DNA of 45,122 nucleotides from an uncultured Pelagibacteraceae bacterium (GCA_902610655.1 CACLWL010000007.1:1-45122), one strand, 5' to 3'. Positions 28,953 to 37,781 are shown, counted from the first letter of the stretch. Notes: generated from the sequence alone by a model not told the origin. Program-made: numbers and translations.

Positions 28953-31058
28953 ATGGAAGATTCGGCTTCAAATATACTTCAGTTAATAATTTTATCAGGT
29001 TTACTATCAATTGTTTATGGATTTTTTACAGGAAAAAATATTTTAAATTCCAGTGCAGGTAATTCTAAAATGCAAGAAATTGCATCAGCTATACAGGTTG
29101 GTGCTAAAGCTTATTTAAATCGTCAATATAAAACAATAGCAGTTGTTGGTGTTGTAGTATTAGTTATAATTAGTTTTGCATTTAGCATCTTAGTTGGATT
29201 AGGATACTTAATTGGAGCTGCACTATCAGGTATAGCTGGTTATGTAGGGATGCTTGTATCTGTCCAGGCTAACGTTAGAACAGCCGAAGCATCTCGTAAA
29301 GGTTTACATCAAGGTCTTTCAATTGCTTTTAAATCTGGTGCTGTTACAGGAATGTTGGTAGCAGGTTTGGCTTTATTATCTATTTCAGTTTATTATTATT
29401 TATTATTATCTTTTGGTATCGATGAAAGAGAAATCGTTAATGCTTTAGTAGCTTTAGGTTTTGGTGCATCTTTAATTTCAATTTTTGCAAGACTTGGAGG
29501 TGGTATATTTACTAAAGGAGCTGACGTAGGTGCAGATTTAGTAGGTAAAGTTGAAGCTGGTATTCCTGAAGATGATCCAAGAAATCCCGCAGTAATTGCG
29601 GATAATGTCGGCGATAATGTAGGTGACTGCGCAGGTATGGCTGCAGATTTATTCGAGACATATGCTGTTACAATTGTTGCTACTATGGTCTTATCTTCAA
29701 TATTCTTTCATGGTGATCTTAATATGATGGTTTATCCTTTATCTATTGGTGGTGCCTGTATATTAACATCTATTATTGGAACGTATTTCGTTAAACTAGG
29801 TAAATCAAAAAATATTATGGCTGCTTTATATAAAGGATTCATAGTAACAGCAATTACATCATTAGTAATTTTATATCCAATAACAGATTATGTTTTAGGT
29901 TTAGAAAATACTTATACTGTATCTGATAAGTCATTTACAGGTATGAGTTTATATCTTTGTGGAGTAATAGGTTTGGCAATAACTGGTTTACTAATATGGG
30001 TTACAGAATATTATACTGGAACTAATTATAGACCAGTGAAAAGTGTTGCATCATCATCAACAACAGGTCATGGTACTAATGTTATACAAGGGCTTGCAGT
30101 ATCAATGGAAGCCACTGCAATTCCAGCTTTAATAATTGTAGGTGGAATACTTTTAACAAATTACATTGCTGGCCTTTTTGGTATAGCAATAGCTGTAACT
30201 ACAATGTTAGCGCTAGCTGGAATGGTTGTGGCATTAGATGCATATGGTCCAGTTACTGACAATGCAGGTGGTATTGCTGAAATGTCAAATTTACCAAAAA
30301 ATGTTAGAAAAACAACTGATGCATTAGATGCAGTTGGAAATACTACAAAAGCAGTTACTAAGGGTTATGCTATAGGATCAGCTGGATTAGGAGCTCTAGT
30401 TTTATTTGCTGCATATACGGAGGACATCAAACATTTTTCAAAAATTGCAGGCTCACAACTTGAAGGCATAGTTGTTACTTTTGATTTATCTAATCCATTT
30501 GTAGTAGTTGGATTATTGGTTGGAGGTATGCTACCTTATTTATTCGGATCTATGGGCATGCAAGCAGTTGGTAGAGCAGGCGGAGCAGTAGTTGTAGAGG
30601 TAAGAAGACAATTCAAAAAAATTCCTGGAATAATGAAAAGAAAATCTAAACCAGACTATGGTAAATTAGTTGATTTATTAACAAAAGCAGCAATAAAAGA
30701 AATGATAGTACCATCTTTACTACCCGTGCTATCACCAATAGTTCTTTATTTTATAATTTTATTAATTGGTGGACAAGTCGCAGCATTATCATCGGTTGGT
30801 GCCATGTTGTTAGGAGTTATAATAACCGGACTGTTTGTTGCAATATCTATGACAGCCGGTGGTGGAGCTTGGGACAACGCAAAAAAATATATTGAGGATG
30901 GTAATTTTGGGGGTAAAGGTTCAGAGGCACATAAAGCTGCAGTTACAGGTGATACAGTAGGTGATCCGTACAAGGACACTGCGGGACCAGCTGTAAATCC
31001 AATGATTAAAATTACTAATATCGTCGCTTTGCTTTTATTAGCGGTTATAGCGGGTTAA
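28953..31058 (+). CDS. hppA: Membrane-bound H+-translocating pyrophosphatase, K+-independent type
   Basis: Inner-membrane pump that couples pyrophosphate hydrolysis to proton export, saving energy from biosynthetic pyrophosphate. The 701-residue protein has about 16 membrane segments. The substrate site [20 protein letters not shown] and [20 protein letters not shown] is intact, as is the C-terminal [18 protein letters not shown]. The loop [10 protein letters not shown] carries lysine at the position that separates K+-independent (lysine) from K+-dependent (alanine) enzymes. An AAAAGGA Shine-Dalgarno precedes the ATG. The 83 bases upstream contain a T-rich tract and short CTAA repeats but no convincing hairpin. 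Confidence 0.97.
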   Translation: MEDSASNILQLIILSGLLSIVYGFFTGKNILNSSAGNSKMQEIASAIQVGAKAYLNRQYKTIAVVGVVVLVIISFAFSILVGLGYLIGAALSGIAGYVGMLVSVQANVRTAEASRKGLHQGLSIAFKSGAVTGMLVAGLALLSISVYYYLLLSFGIDEREIVNALVALGFGASLISIFARLGGGIFTKGADVGADLVGKVEAGIPEDDPRNPAVIADNVGDNVGDCAGMAADLFETYAVTIVATMVLSSIFFHGDLNMMVYPLSIGGACILTSIIGTYFVKLGKSKNIMAALYKGFIVTAITSLVILYPITDYVLGLENTYTVSDKSFTGMSLYLCGVIGLAITGLLIWVTEYYTGTNYRPVKSVASSSTTGHGTNVIQGLAVSMEATAIPALIIVGGILLTNYIAGLFGIAIAVTTMLALAGMVVALDAYGPVTDNAGGIAEMSNLPKNVRKTTDALDAVGNTTKAVTKGYAIGSAGLGALVLFAAYTEDIKHFSKIAGSQLEGIVVTFDLSNPFVVVGLLVGGMLPYLFGSMGMQAVGRAGGAVVVEVRRQFKKIPGIMKRKSKPDYGKLVDLLTKAAIKEMIVPSLLPVLSPIVLYFIILLIGGQVAALSSVGAMLLGVIITGLFVAISMTAGGGAWDNAKKYIEDGNFGGKGSEAHKAAVTGDTVGDPYKDTAGPAVNPMIKITNIVALLLLAVIAG

Positions 31059-31085
31059 TTAAAATTTAATTATTTGTTTTTCTTT
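31056..31085 (+). terminator. Possible intrinsic terminator after hppA
   Basis: TAATTAAA-A-TTTAATTA is a perfect 8-base inverted repeat (31056-31072) that includes the hppA stop codon, followed by TTTGTTTTTCTTTTT. The stem is only A-T pairs, so it would be weak. It also covers the 3' end of the convergent bamE gene. Confidence 0.35.
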
Positions 31086-31530
31086 TTCCTAATGGATCAT
31101 TAATCTTTTGTCTCATACTTGATAAAAAGTCATAAACAAAAGATCGTTTTCTATATTTTGGATCTGTTGAGTTTTCAGCAAAAGTTAATTTATTCATATC
31201 GTTTTTATTGTACAATTTCTTTGATGCAACCAATCCCATATTGTTTAATTCAAGAACTAAGACATTGTTTACTATTAATTTTTCTTTACCTAAATAATAT
31301 ATTTTTCCAGTGGTTACTTTTCGTTCAATATAAATCCACACGTCATTATCAAAAGTGCTTTTTGTAGATGGTTCCCCTAATAATTTTAATACATCATTCT
31401 TATTTGAACTATTTATTACTAATTTTTCGTGTTTTTTCTCTAAAAAATGAACTCCGTGGTGTTTAACCACTTTATTAAATGAACAGCTTAAAATAAATAT
31501 AAATGATATAGAATAAATTATAAATCTCAT
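31066..31530 (-). CDS. bamE: BamE/SmpA-like outer-membrane assembly lipoprotein
   Basis: Small lipoprotein accessory of the BAM complex, which inserts beta-barrel proteins into the outer membrane. The 154-residue precursor has a lipoprotein signal ending in the lipobox ILSC with C16 as the lipidated residue, then the BamE core: a short helix-loop (SSNKNDVLKLLGEPST), and WIYIERKV on the beta strand typical of the family. The final 40 residues are polar and variable. Its start codon interlocks with that of the divergent chaperone gene (shared bases in CATG), and its 3' end is 7 bases from hppA. The bamE / CBP3-like divergent pair is a recurring alphaproteobacterial arrangement. Confidence 0.88.
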   Translation of the reverse strand: MRFIIYSISFIFILSCSFNKVVKHHGVHFLEKKHEKLVINSSNKNDVLKLLGEPSTKSTFDNDVWIYIERKVTTGKIYYLGKEKLIVNNVLVLELNNMGLVASKKLYNKNDMNKLTFAENSTDPKYRKRSFVYDFLSSMRQKINDPLGKRKTNN

Positions 31531-32005
31531 GAGTAATAAAAATTATATTAATATTTATAACAATTTGATCAAATTCTCTAGAAATAAATCAATTTTTACT
31601 TCTTTCACAGATAAGGATACTTTTTCTGATCGACTTTTAATATTTTTATTTCATTTTGGTTTTTTTTTAAAGGAATATAAAAAAACCCAAAAAAAGGAAT
31701 TATTGCAAGATGTTTTTGACTATATTTTTAGAGAACTTGAAATTAGTATTAGAGAGATTGGTTATGGTGATGCATCAATAAATAAAAAAATGAAAACTTA
31801 TGTTAATTCTCTTTATTCAATTTTAGAGAAGATAGATAATTGGGATAATCTTAATTCATTGGAAAAAAATCAAATTTTTGAGAGTTTTTTTAATTATGAA
31901 GGTGATATAAGTAAATTAATTAAATATTTTGATAAATATAGTATTTTTTTAAAAAATAGATCTTTTAATTCTTTCGTAAACGGTGTAATTAATCTAGAAA
32001 TTTAA
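31529..32005 (+). CDS. Ubiquinol-cytochrome c chaperone (CBP3/UQCC1-like)
   Basis: Predicted assembly chaperone for the cytochrome bc1 complex, bacterial relative of mitochondrial Cbp3. The 158-residue helical protein has the characteristic stretch [20 protein letters not shown] followed by [20 protein letters not shown], which corresponds to the family pattern of an acidic helix then G-GD--I-KK-K. No signal peptide or membrane segment. It begins on the same four bases as bamE on the other strand, and precedes rpmF directly. The DUF177 (YceD) gene commonly found between this gene and plsX in alphaproteobacteria is absent. Confidence 0.82.
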   Translation: MSNKNYINIYNNLIKFSRNKSIFTSFTDKDTFSDRLLIFLFHFGFFLKEYKKTQKKELLQDVFDYIFRELEISIREIGYGDASINKKMKTYVNSLYSILEKIDNWDNLNSLEKNQIFESFFNYEGDISKLIKYFDKYSIFLKNRSFNSFVNGVINLEI

Positions 32006-32007
32006 TT

Positions 32008-32187
32008 ATGGCTGTACCTAAACGTAAAACGTCTAAATCAAGAGCTGGTAAAAGAAGATCGCATATAAAGATTTCTTCAAAAAATATAATTGAAGATAAA
32101 AAAAGTGGTGAATATAGACTATCTCATCATTTAGATCTAAAAACCGGTATGTATAAAGGTAGACAAGTTTTAGACCCTAAAGAATAA
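32008..32187 (+). CDS. rpmF: Ribosomal protein bL32
   Basis: Large-subunit ribosomal protein of 59 residues. It starts [19 protein letters not shown], the hallmark of bL32, and ends in a [12 protein letters not shown] stretch like the family HxxxGxYRGRQVL. It has no cysteines, so it is the zinc-free form. The ATG is two bases after the chaperone stop. rpmF-plsX linkage is common across proteobacteria. Confidence 0.97.
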   Translation: MAVPKRKTSKSRAGKRRSHIKISSKNIIEDKKSGEYRLSHHLDLKTGMYKGRQVLDPKE

Positions 32188-32193
32188 ATAATT

Positions 32194-32199
32194 TATAAT
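32194..32199 (+). promoter_or_regulatory. Candidate -10 box of plsX
   Basis: TATAAT ends six bases before the plsX ATG in the 18-base gap after rpmF. A start site at the normal distance would give an mRNA beginning at or next to the ATG. No Shine-Dalgarno sequence is seen there. Confidence 0.45.
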
Positions 32200-32205
32200 C
32201 TATTA

Positions 32206-33219
32206 ATGGATAATAATATTACGATTGCTGTAGATGCAATGGGCGGTGACGGATCTCCGAAAAAGATTTTAGAAGGTATAAATGAACATAATAAAAAATC
32301 GAAAAATGTTAATTATTTAATTTTTGGTGATAAAAATATTATCGATACCTCTATTCCAAAATCATTAAATAAAACATGTTATGAAATTATACATACAAAA
32401 AATAAAGTTGAGGGAAAAGATACTCCATTAGAGGCAGCTAAGAGAGGGAAAGATACAAGTATGTGGTTGTCAATTGAAAGTGTAAAAAATAGAAAGGCGG
32501 ATATTGTGATATCGGCAGGCAACACTGGCGCATTGTTAGTTATATCAAAACTTAATCTTAAAATGATTGAAAATATTGACAAACCAGCTTTATCAGCATT
32601 ATGGCCTAATAAAACTGGTATGAGCGTTGTTTTAGATCTTGGAGCAAATATTGAATGTAATGAAAAAAATTTAATAGATTTTTCTATTATGGGAGCATCC
32701 CTGTTTAAATCTCTTTATCCAAATGAAAAAGCAAAAGTTGCTTTACTAAATATAGGATCAGAGGAAATGAAAGGTAACGATGTACTTAAGAACACATACC
32801 AAAAAATGAATGAAATCAAAAGTTCTCAATTTAATTTTGAAGGTTTTATCGAGGGAAATGACTTAATGAATGGCAATGTAAATGTAATTGTTTCAGATGG
32901 ATTTACTGGCAATGTTGCTCTTAAGACGGCAGAAGGAACAGCAAACTTTATTACTAATGAATTAAAAAAAATGTTTAATAATAATTTTTTAGGTAAACTA
33001 TCTGGTTTAATAAATTATTTAAATTTAAAGTCGTTTAAAAAAAGATTAGACCCGAGACTTTATAATGGAGCAATTTTTATTGGTTTGGACTCTCCCGTAG
33101 TAAAAAGTCATGGGTCTACAGATTATATAGGCTTTTCGAACTCTTTATCAGTATGCGAGAGAATAGTAAGAGGTGATTTGATTAAAAAAATAAAAAGCAA
33201 TATTTACAGTGAGAATTAA
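32206..33219 (+). CDS. plsX: Phosphate acyltransferase PlsX
   Basis: Makes acyl-phosphate from acyl-ACP for phospholipid synthesis. The 337-residue protein has the family start ITIAVDAMGGDGSP (residues 6-18), DIVISAGNTGALL, SVVLDLGANIE, VALLNIGSEEMKG and NVIVSDGFTGNVALK, ending in GLDSPVVKSHGSTD. The gene that usually follows plsX, fabH, is absent: the plsX stop lies inside the start of ihfA. Confidence 0.97.
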   Translation: MDNNITIAVDAMGGDGSPKKILEGINEHNKKSKNVNYLIFGDKNIIDTSIPKSLNKTCYEIIHTKNKVEGKDTPLEAAKRGKDTSMWLSIESVKNRKADIVISAGNTGALLVISKLNLKMIENIDKPALSALWPNKTGMSVVLDLGANIECNEKNLIDFSIMGASLFKSLYPNEKAKVALLNIGSEEMKGNDVLKNTYQKMNEIKSSQFNFEGFIEGNDLMNGNVNVIVSDGFTGNVALKTAEGTANFITNELKKMFNNNFLGKLSGLINYLNLKSFKKRLDPRLYNGAIFIGLDSPVVKSHGSTDYIGFSNSLSVCERIVRGDLIKKIKSNIYSEN

Positions 33220-33502
33220 TCTTACAAAAAAAGATATAGTTAATTCTATTTATATGCAGATAGGTTTCTCTAAAAAAGTATCTGAAAATCTATTTGATGA
33301 CATTCTAGATGTTATAATTGAAAATTTAATAGAATACAAAAAGCTAAAAATTAGTAATTTTGGAACCTTTATATTAAAAAATAAAAAAAGTCGTCCTGGA
33401 TATAATTTTAAGACAAAACAAAAAAAATTAATTTCTGAAAGAAGCGTTATTTTATTCAAACCTTCAAAAGAATTTAAGCATTATATCAATAATAATGATT
33501 AA
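33209..33502 (+). CDS. ihfA: Integration host factor alpha-like nucleoid protein
   Basis: HU/IHF-family DNA-bending protein of 97 residues. The start LTKKDIVNSIYMQIGFSKK and the core LKISNFGTFILKNKKSRPGYN, with the DNA-intercalating proline of the beta arm in RPG (62-64), then SERSVILFKPSKEFK, follow the IHF alpha pattern. It starts with GTG at 33209, overlapping plsX by 11 bases. The alphaproteobacterial plsX-fabH-ihfA-merR order supports the alpha-subunit assignment over HU. Confidence 0.92.
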   Translation: MRINLTKKDIVNSIYMQIGFSKKVSENLFDDILDVIIENLIEYKKLKISNFGTFILKNKKSRPGYNFKTKQKKLISERSVILFKPSKEFKHYINNND

Positions 33503-33872
33503 TAAGACTAATAATGCATATAAAACTATTGGAGAAGTAGCTGAATTATTAAATTTAAAAAATAAAAAAACAGGCCGATTAAATACTTATATATTAAGAT
33601 TCTGGGAGAAAGAATTTAAACAATTAAAACCTTTCTTTTTAAATAATGGTAGAAGATATTATGATAAAAAAACTATCGATTTATTAGTTAAAATTAAATT
33701 TTTGTTAAAAGAGAAAGGTATGACCATAAAAGGTGTTAAAAAGCTTCTCAATGATAAAAGATTAATCCTTGACGATCGATCAGATGATCATATAAGTATG
33801 TCTAATAAATATTTGAAAGATAGATTAATTAAGATTTCAAATATTTTAAAAGATTTAAAAAAAATAAAATAA
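33495..33872 (+). CDS. MerR-family transcriptional regulator
   Basis: A 125-residue DNA-binding protein. The N-terminal winged helix reads YKTIGEVAELLNL, TYILRFWEKEFKQLKP and GRRYYDKKTIDLLVKIKFLL, which is the MerR pattern; a coiled-coil (MTIKGVKKLL and beyond) follows. There is no cysteine-rich effector domain, so it is not a metal sensor; it resembles the short regulators found next to ihfA in alphaproteobacteria. It overlaps ihfA by 8 bases. Targets are unknown. Confidence 0.9.
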   Translation: MINKTNNAYKTIGEVAELLNLKNKKTGRLNTYILRFWEKEFKQLKPFFLNNGRRYYDKKTIDLLVKIKFLLKEKGMTIKGVKKLLNDKRLILDDRSDDHISMSNKYLKDRLIKISNILKDLKKIK

Positions 33873-33873
33873 A

Positions 33874-34065
33874 ATGGCAAAGAAAACTCACGTCAAAGTA
33901 AGATTAGTTCCTGAGGCTAAACCTGATAGTCCTTTTTTTTACTATGTCAAAAAACCTGCTGGTGGTGAAAAAGCAAAAGTTAAATTAAAAGCAAGGAAGT
34001 ATAATCCATCAACTCGAAAACACGAAATTTTTGTAGAAAAAAAATTACCTCCACACAGTAAATAA
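33874..34065 (+). CDS. rpmG: Ribosomal protein bL33
   Basis: Large-subunit protein of 63 residues. MAKKTHVKVRLVPEA, FFYYVKKP, and KLKARKYNPSTRKHEIFVEKKL follow the bL33 pattern of KIRLVSTA...FYxTxKN...KKFDPxxRKHVxYKExK. It is slightly longer than the usual 50-56 residues because of a GGEKAK insertion. There are no CxxC pairs, so it does not bind zinc. It starts one base after the regulator gene and ends one base before the convergent chorismate mutase. Confidence 0.95.
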   Translation: MAKKTHVKVRLVPEAKPDSPFFYYVKKPAGGEKAKVKLKARKYNPSTRKHEIFVEKKLPPHSK

Positions 34066-34066
34066 T

Positions 34067-34357
34067 TTATTTCTTTTTAAATATTTTTCGCTCATAATTT
34101 ATATAGGACCAAATCATATTTTTCCAAATCCTATTTGTTATTTTTGGATCAATCCTCTTTAAAACTGATTTTTTCTTAATTTTTTTTAAAATTATTGATA
34201 TTCTTTTTTTATCAATAATTTGATTTTTATAATCTTTAAGTTTTACAACTTCTGTAACTAAATTAGTTCTAATTTTTATTATGTCTATTAATCGGTCGTC
34301 TATTTTATCAAGTTTTTTTCTGAGTATATTGAGTTTTTTTTTATTTTCTGGCGACAT
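34067..34357 (-). CDS. Chorismate mutase, AroQ class
   Basis: Converts chorismate to prephenate for phenylalanine and tyrosine synthesis. The 96-residue protein is a stand-alone three-helix AroQ domain. Residues matching the E. coli P-protein active site are visible: R13 and the acidic DKIDDRL stretch, R30 in KIRTNLVTEVVKLK with K39/K41, and R52 in IIDKKRISIIL. No fused prephenate dehydratase or dehydrogenase. Divergent from ctaA with 43 bases between; convergent with rpmG with a one-base gap. Confidence 0.85.
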   Translation of the reverse strand: MSPENKKKLNILRKKLDKIDDRLIDIIKIRTNLVTEVVKLKDYKNQIIDKKRISIILKKIKKKSVLKRIDPKITNRIWKNMIWSYINYERKIFKKK

Positions 34358-34400
34358 TTATTCAATTGGTTTTAACAAAAATTAATATATTTATTTTAAT

Positions 34401-35420
34401 ATGTATATAGATAATATTAATCTAAGAAATAGTATTTCCTCTTGGCTTTTATTTATGTTTTGCATTATAGCCATCATGATAATAGTTGGTGGTCTAACTA
34501 GACTAACAGATTCTGGTTTATCAATAACCGAATGGGAGTTATTTGCTGGCTTTCTGCCACCTCTTAATCAAAATGACTGGAATAAATATTTTGATTTATA
34601 TAAAGAAATTCCTGAATTCAAATTGCAAAATTACGATATGACAATGAGTGAATTTAAAATAATTTTTTGGTGGGAATGGATACATAGGTTTTTAGGAAGG
34701 CTTATTGGTATCTCTTTTTTGATTCCATTGGTCTATTATACATACCGTACTAGTTTCAAAACTTTATTTAAATTATATCTAATTTTCTTTTTAATTTGTT
34801 TTCAGGGTTTTATAGGATGGTACATGGTTTCTAGTGGGTTAGTAGATAGAGTTGATGTTAGTCACTATAGACTTGCGCTACATTTAATGATTGCTTTTTT
34901 TATAATTTCTTTGATTTTATGGAATTTTCTTGAGCTTAAATATCAAAGTTTGGAAAAAAATAAATTTAATTACAATTTATCCTTTTTCTTTTTAATCATT
35001 GTTTATGCGCAAATTTCAATAGGTGCTTTTGTTTCTGGCATGGATGCTGGCACTATTTATAACACTTGGCCAATGATGGGATCTAATTTCTTTCCCGATG
35101 ATAATAATTTTTTTAATTTGTTATCATTTTCAGCTTTTAATGACCCATCTTTAGTTCAGTTTATGCATAGAAACCTAGCTTATATAATTATATTAGTTTA
35201 TTTATTTATTTTTTTTAATGTCTATAGAGATAAGATTGAAAAACTTTATAGACCGATTAATCTTATAGGTTTATTTTTGATAATACAGGTTGCGTTAGGA
35301 ATTTTAACTTTGTTATATGGTGCACAGATTTATTTAGCATCTATGCACCAGATAAGTTCAATTTTCTTAGTTAGTTCCTGTGTTTATTTTTTATTTTTAA
35401 ACAAACAAAGTTCTAGCTAA
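34401..35420 (+). CDS. ctaA: Heme A synthase (CtaA/COX15 family)
   Basis: Inner-membrane enzyme that oxidises haem O to haem A for the aa3-type cytochrome c oxidase. The 339-residue protein has about eight membrane helices and the COX15-type signature GGLTRLTDSGLSITEWE near residues 30-46. The histidines expected to bind haem are visible in WWEWIHRFLGRLIG, SHYRLALHL, VQFMHRNLAY and SMHQISSI. The last eight bases, including the stop, overlap the 3' end of metY on the opposite strand. Confidence 0.95.
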   Translation: MYIDNINLRNSISSWLLFMFCIIAIMIIVGGLTRLTDSGLSITEWELFAGFLPPLNQNDWNKYFDLYKEIPEFKLQNYDMTMSEFKIIFWWEWIHRFLGRLIGISFLIPLVYYTYRTSFKTLFKLYLIFFLICFQGFIGWYMVSSGLVDRVDVSHYRLALHLMIAFFIISLILWNFLELKYQSLEKNKFNYNLSFFFLIIVYAQISIGAFVSGMDAGTIYNTWPMMGSNFFPDDNNFFNLLSFSAFNDPSLVQFMHRNLAYIIILVYLFIFFNVYRDKIEKLYRPINLIGLFLIIQVALGILTLLYGAQIYLASMHQISSIFLVSSCVYFLFLNKQSSS

Positions 35421-36741
35421 CAGCTTTAAGACTCGGTTTTCCTGAAGCATCTAAAGCTTGTTTTAAATCAGCCACAATGTCATCAGGATGTTCTATTCCA
35501 ATCGAAAGCCTTACGTATCCTGGTGTAACACCGGCAGCTAAAAGTTCTTCAGGAGTTAATTGACTATGAGTTGTTGTTGCGGGATGGATTGCTAAGCTTC
35601 TTGCATCTCCAATATTTGCAACATGGTAAAACATTTTTAAAGCCTCAATAAATTTTTTACCTGCTTCAACGCCACCTTTAACCTCAATACCAACTAACGC
35701 TCCATTTCCACCAGAGAAATATTTTTTAGTTCTTTCACCAACAGCACCTTTATGAAGAGTAGGGTATATAACACGCTCAACATTTTTATGTTTTTGAAGA
35801 AAGTCAACAACTTTAGTTGCATTAGAGCAATGTTGTTGCATTCTTAATGGAGCTGTTTCAAGACCTTGAATAATTCCCCAAGCATTATCAGGTGCTAATG
35901 GTGCGCCTAAGTCTCTAAGCAAACAAACTCTAGCTCTCACAGCAAAAGAAACATTTGCACCAGTTAATTGTGGAACTACTTCTCCCCATTTTGCTCCTCC
36001 ATAACTCATATCAGGTTCATTAAACAATGGTTGTCTTTTAGGATCTGCAGTCCAATCAAAATTACCTGCATCTACCAAACAACCACCTATTACAGTTCCA
36101 TGACCACCAATAAATTTAGTTAGTGAATGAACTACTACGGCAGCACCATGATCTAAAGGTTTACATATTATTGGTGCAGCTGTGTTATCCATTATTAGTG
36201 GAATGTTATGTTTTCTACCTATATCTGATACTTCCTTAATTGGAAAAACTCTTAATGCAGGATTTGGTAAAGTTTCTGCATAAAAACATCTAGTTTTATC
36301 ATCAATTGCTTTTTCAAAATTTTTAGGATCAGAAGGGTCTGCGTACCTTACTTCTATACCTAATTTTTTTAAAGTATGCGTGAACAAGTTGACAGTACCT
36401 CCGTATAAGTCTGTTGAGCTTACAAAATTGTCTCCTGACTGACATACATTTAATATAGCAAATGTAGAAGCAGCTTGACCTGAACCAACACTAACGCAAG
36501 CTAATCCATTTTCAAGTGCAGCAACTCTTTTTTCAAGTACGTCATTTGTTGGATTCATTATTCTTGTATAAATGTTTCCAAACTCTTTAAGAGCAAACAA
36601 ATTTGCTGCGTGTCCTGTATTGTTGAATTGATATGATGTTGTTCTGTATATTGGAACAGCTACAGCAGTAGTTGCGGGATCACTTCTGTAATCTCCACCA
36701 TGTAATGCAATAGTTTCCGGATTTTTAGATTGTTTTGACAT
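35413..36741 (-). CDS. metY: O-acetylhomoserine (thiol)-lyase
   Basis: PLP enzyme that makes homocysteine directly from O-acetylhomoserine and sulfide. The 442-residue sequence belongs to the Cys/Met-metabolism PLP family: GNIYTRIMNPTNDVLEKRVA, VGSGQAASTFAILN, IMDNTAAP with the cofactor aspartate, the Schiff-base lysine in VVHSLTKFIGGHG, and SLAIHPATTTHSQL. Length above 420 and sequence separate it from MetB/MetZ. It is preceded by a strong Shine-Dalgarno GGGAGG. Works downstream of hom, which lies 2.2 kb away on the other strand. Confidence 0.95.
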   Translation of the reverse strand: MSKQSKNPETIALHGGDYRSDPATTAVAVPIYRTTSYQFNNTGHAANLFALKEFGNIYTRIMNPTNDVLEKRVAALENGLACVSVGSGQAASTFAILNVCQSGDNFVSSTDLYGGTVNLFTHTLKKLGIEVRYADPSDPKNFEKAIDDKTRCFYAETLPNPALRVFPIKEVSDIGRKHNIPLIMDNTAAPIICKPLDHGAAVVVHSLTKFIGGHGTVIGGCLVDAGNFDWTADPKRQPLFNEPDMSYGGAKWGEVVPQLTGANVSFAVRARVCLLRDLGAPLAPDNAWGIIQGLETAPLRMQQHCSNATKVVDFLQKHKNVERVIYPTLHKGAVGERTKKYFSGGNGALVGIEVKGGVEAGKKFIEALKMFYHVANIGDARSLAIHPATTTHSQLTPEELLAAGVTPGYVRLSIGIEHPDDIVADLKQALDASGKPSLKAVS

Positions 36742-36748
36742 TAATTTC

Positions 36749-36795
36749 CTCCCTTTTTATAATTTTATTTTATTACAGCTAGATTGAATGTCCAA
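36749..36795 (-). promoter_or_regulatory. Predicted metY promoter and ribosome binding site
   Basis: On the minus strand TTGGAC (36795-36790) and TAAAAT (36772-36767) are 17 bases apart, followed by GGGAGG (36754-36749) seven bases before the ATG. With that start site the leader is only about 20 bases. Further upstream is an 8-base A/T inverted repeat, 36800-36807 with 36824-36831, enclosing 16 bases. metY genes of SAR11 relatives are known to carry SAM-responsive leaders, but I could not match a SAM-II or SAM-V core here. Confidence 0.45.
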
Positions 36796-36852
36796 TTTAA
36801 TAAAAAACCTTGTAGTATAAGCATTTTTTATCCAACTAATACAACCTATTAA

Positions 36853-36881
36853 TTGACATACTAAATATTTATAAGTATTAA
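36853..36881 (+). promoter_or_regulatory. Predicted rplM-rpsI promoter
   Basis: A perfect -35 box TTGACA (36853-36858) is followed after exactly 17 bases by TATTAA (36876-36881). The rplM GTG start is only ten bases further on, so the leader would be very short. An overlapping TATAAG (36870-36875) is too close to TTGACA to be paired with it. Confidence 0.6.
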
Positions 36882-36891
36882 TCCCAGCCAA

Positions 36892-37353
36892 GTGACTAAA
36901 TTTTTAAAAAAATCTGAAATAACTACATCATGGGTCGAAATAGACGCTAAAGATGCTGTTGTTGGCAGATTAGCAACAATTATAACAAAAATCCTTAGAG
37001 GAAAAAATAAAAATACTTTTTCCCCTCATGTTGATCACGGCGACTTTGTAATAGTTAAAAATGTGGAGAAAATCAGATTTACTGGAAACAAATTTCAAAA
37101 TAAAAAATATTACAGACATACTGGTTATCCTGGCGGTATAAAAGAGACAACCCCTGAAAAGCTAAGTGAAAAAAATAAACCAGAAGAAGTACTAAAGTTA
37201 GCTGTAAAGAGAATGCTTCCTGGTGGTGTTTTATCTAGAAATCAATTAAGTAAATTAAAAATCTACGCCGGGGAAGAGCATCCACATTCAGCTCAGAATC
37301 CTAAGGTATTAGATTTATCAAAAATGAATAATAAAAATATTATTCGAAATTAA
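36892..37353 (+). CDS. rplM: Ribosomal protein uL13
   Basis: Large-subunit protein of 153 residues. Recognisable blocks: TSWVEIDAKDAVVGRLATII, FSPHVDHGDFVIVKNVEKI, YYRHTGYPGGIKE, AVKRMLPGGVLSRNQLSKLK, and the ending YAGEEHPHSAQNPKVLDL. The start is GTG, placed by homology to the family N-terminus. It is followed after one base by rpsI, the universal partner. Confidence 0.97.
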   Translation: MTKFLKKSEITTSWVEIDAKDAVVGRLATIITKILRGKNKNTFSPHVDHGDFVIVKNVEKIRFTGNKFQNKKYYRHTGYPGGIKETTPEKLSEKNKPEEVLKLAVKRMLPGGVLSRNQLSKLKIYAGEEHPHSAQNPKVLDLSKMNNKNIIRN

Positions 37354-37354
37354 A

Positions 37355-37762
37355 ATGGAAACAAATTTAGATATTAAAGATATAACATATGCAACAGGTA
37401 AAAGAAAAACCTCTATAGCACGTATTTGGCTTAAAAAAGGTTCAGGAAAAATAACTGTAAATGGCAAAGACTATGATAACTATTTCACTAGAGCTAATCA
37501 TAAAATGCAATTATTAAGACCATTTGAAATATTAAATCAATCAACTTCATATGACGTTAACTGTAAAGTTAAAGGTGGAGGTTTAACAGGTCAGGTAGGT
37601 GCTATGGTTCATGGCATTTCTAAAGCTTTAGTAATGATAGATAGTGAATCTAAATCTACTCTAAAAAAAGAAAAACTAACCACTCGAGATTCTAGAGCTG
37701 TTGAAAGAAAAAAATACGGCCATAGAAAAGCTAGAAGAAGCTTTCAGTTTTCTAAAAGATAA
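37355..37762 (+). CDS. rpsI: Ribosomal protein uS9
   Basis: Small-subunit protein of 135 residues whose C-terminal tail contacts P-site tRNA. YATGKRKTSIARIWLKKGSG, NCKVKGGGLTGQVGAMVHGI and the ending RKKYGHRKARRSFQFSKR (the universal KR terminus) identify it without doubt. The ATG is one base after the rplM stop. Confidence 0.98.
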   Translation: METNLDIKDITYATGKRKTSIARIWLKKGSGKITVNGKDYDNYFTRANHKMQLLRPFEILNQSTSYDVNCKVKGGGLTGQVGAMVHGISKALVMIDSESKSTLKKEKLTTRDSRAVERKKYGHRKARRSFQFSKR

Positions 37763-37781
37763 TTTTTTTTTCAATATAAAC

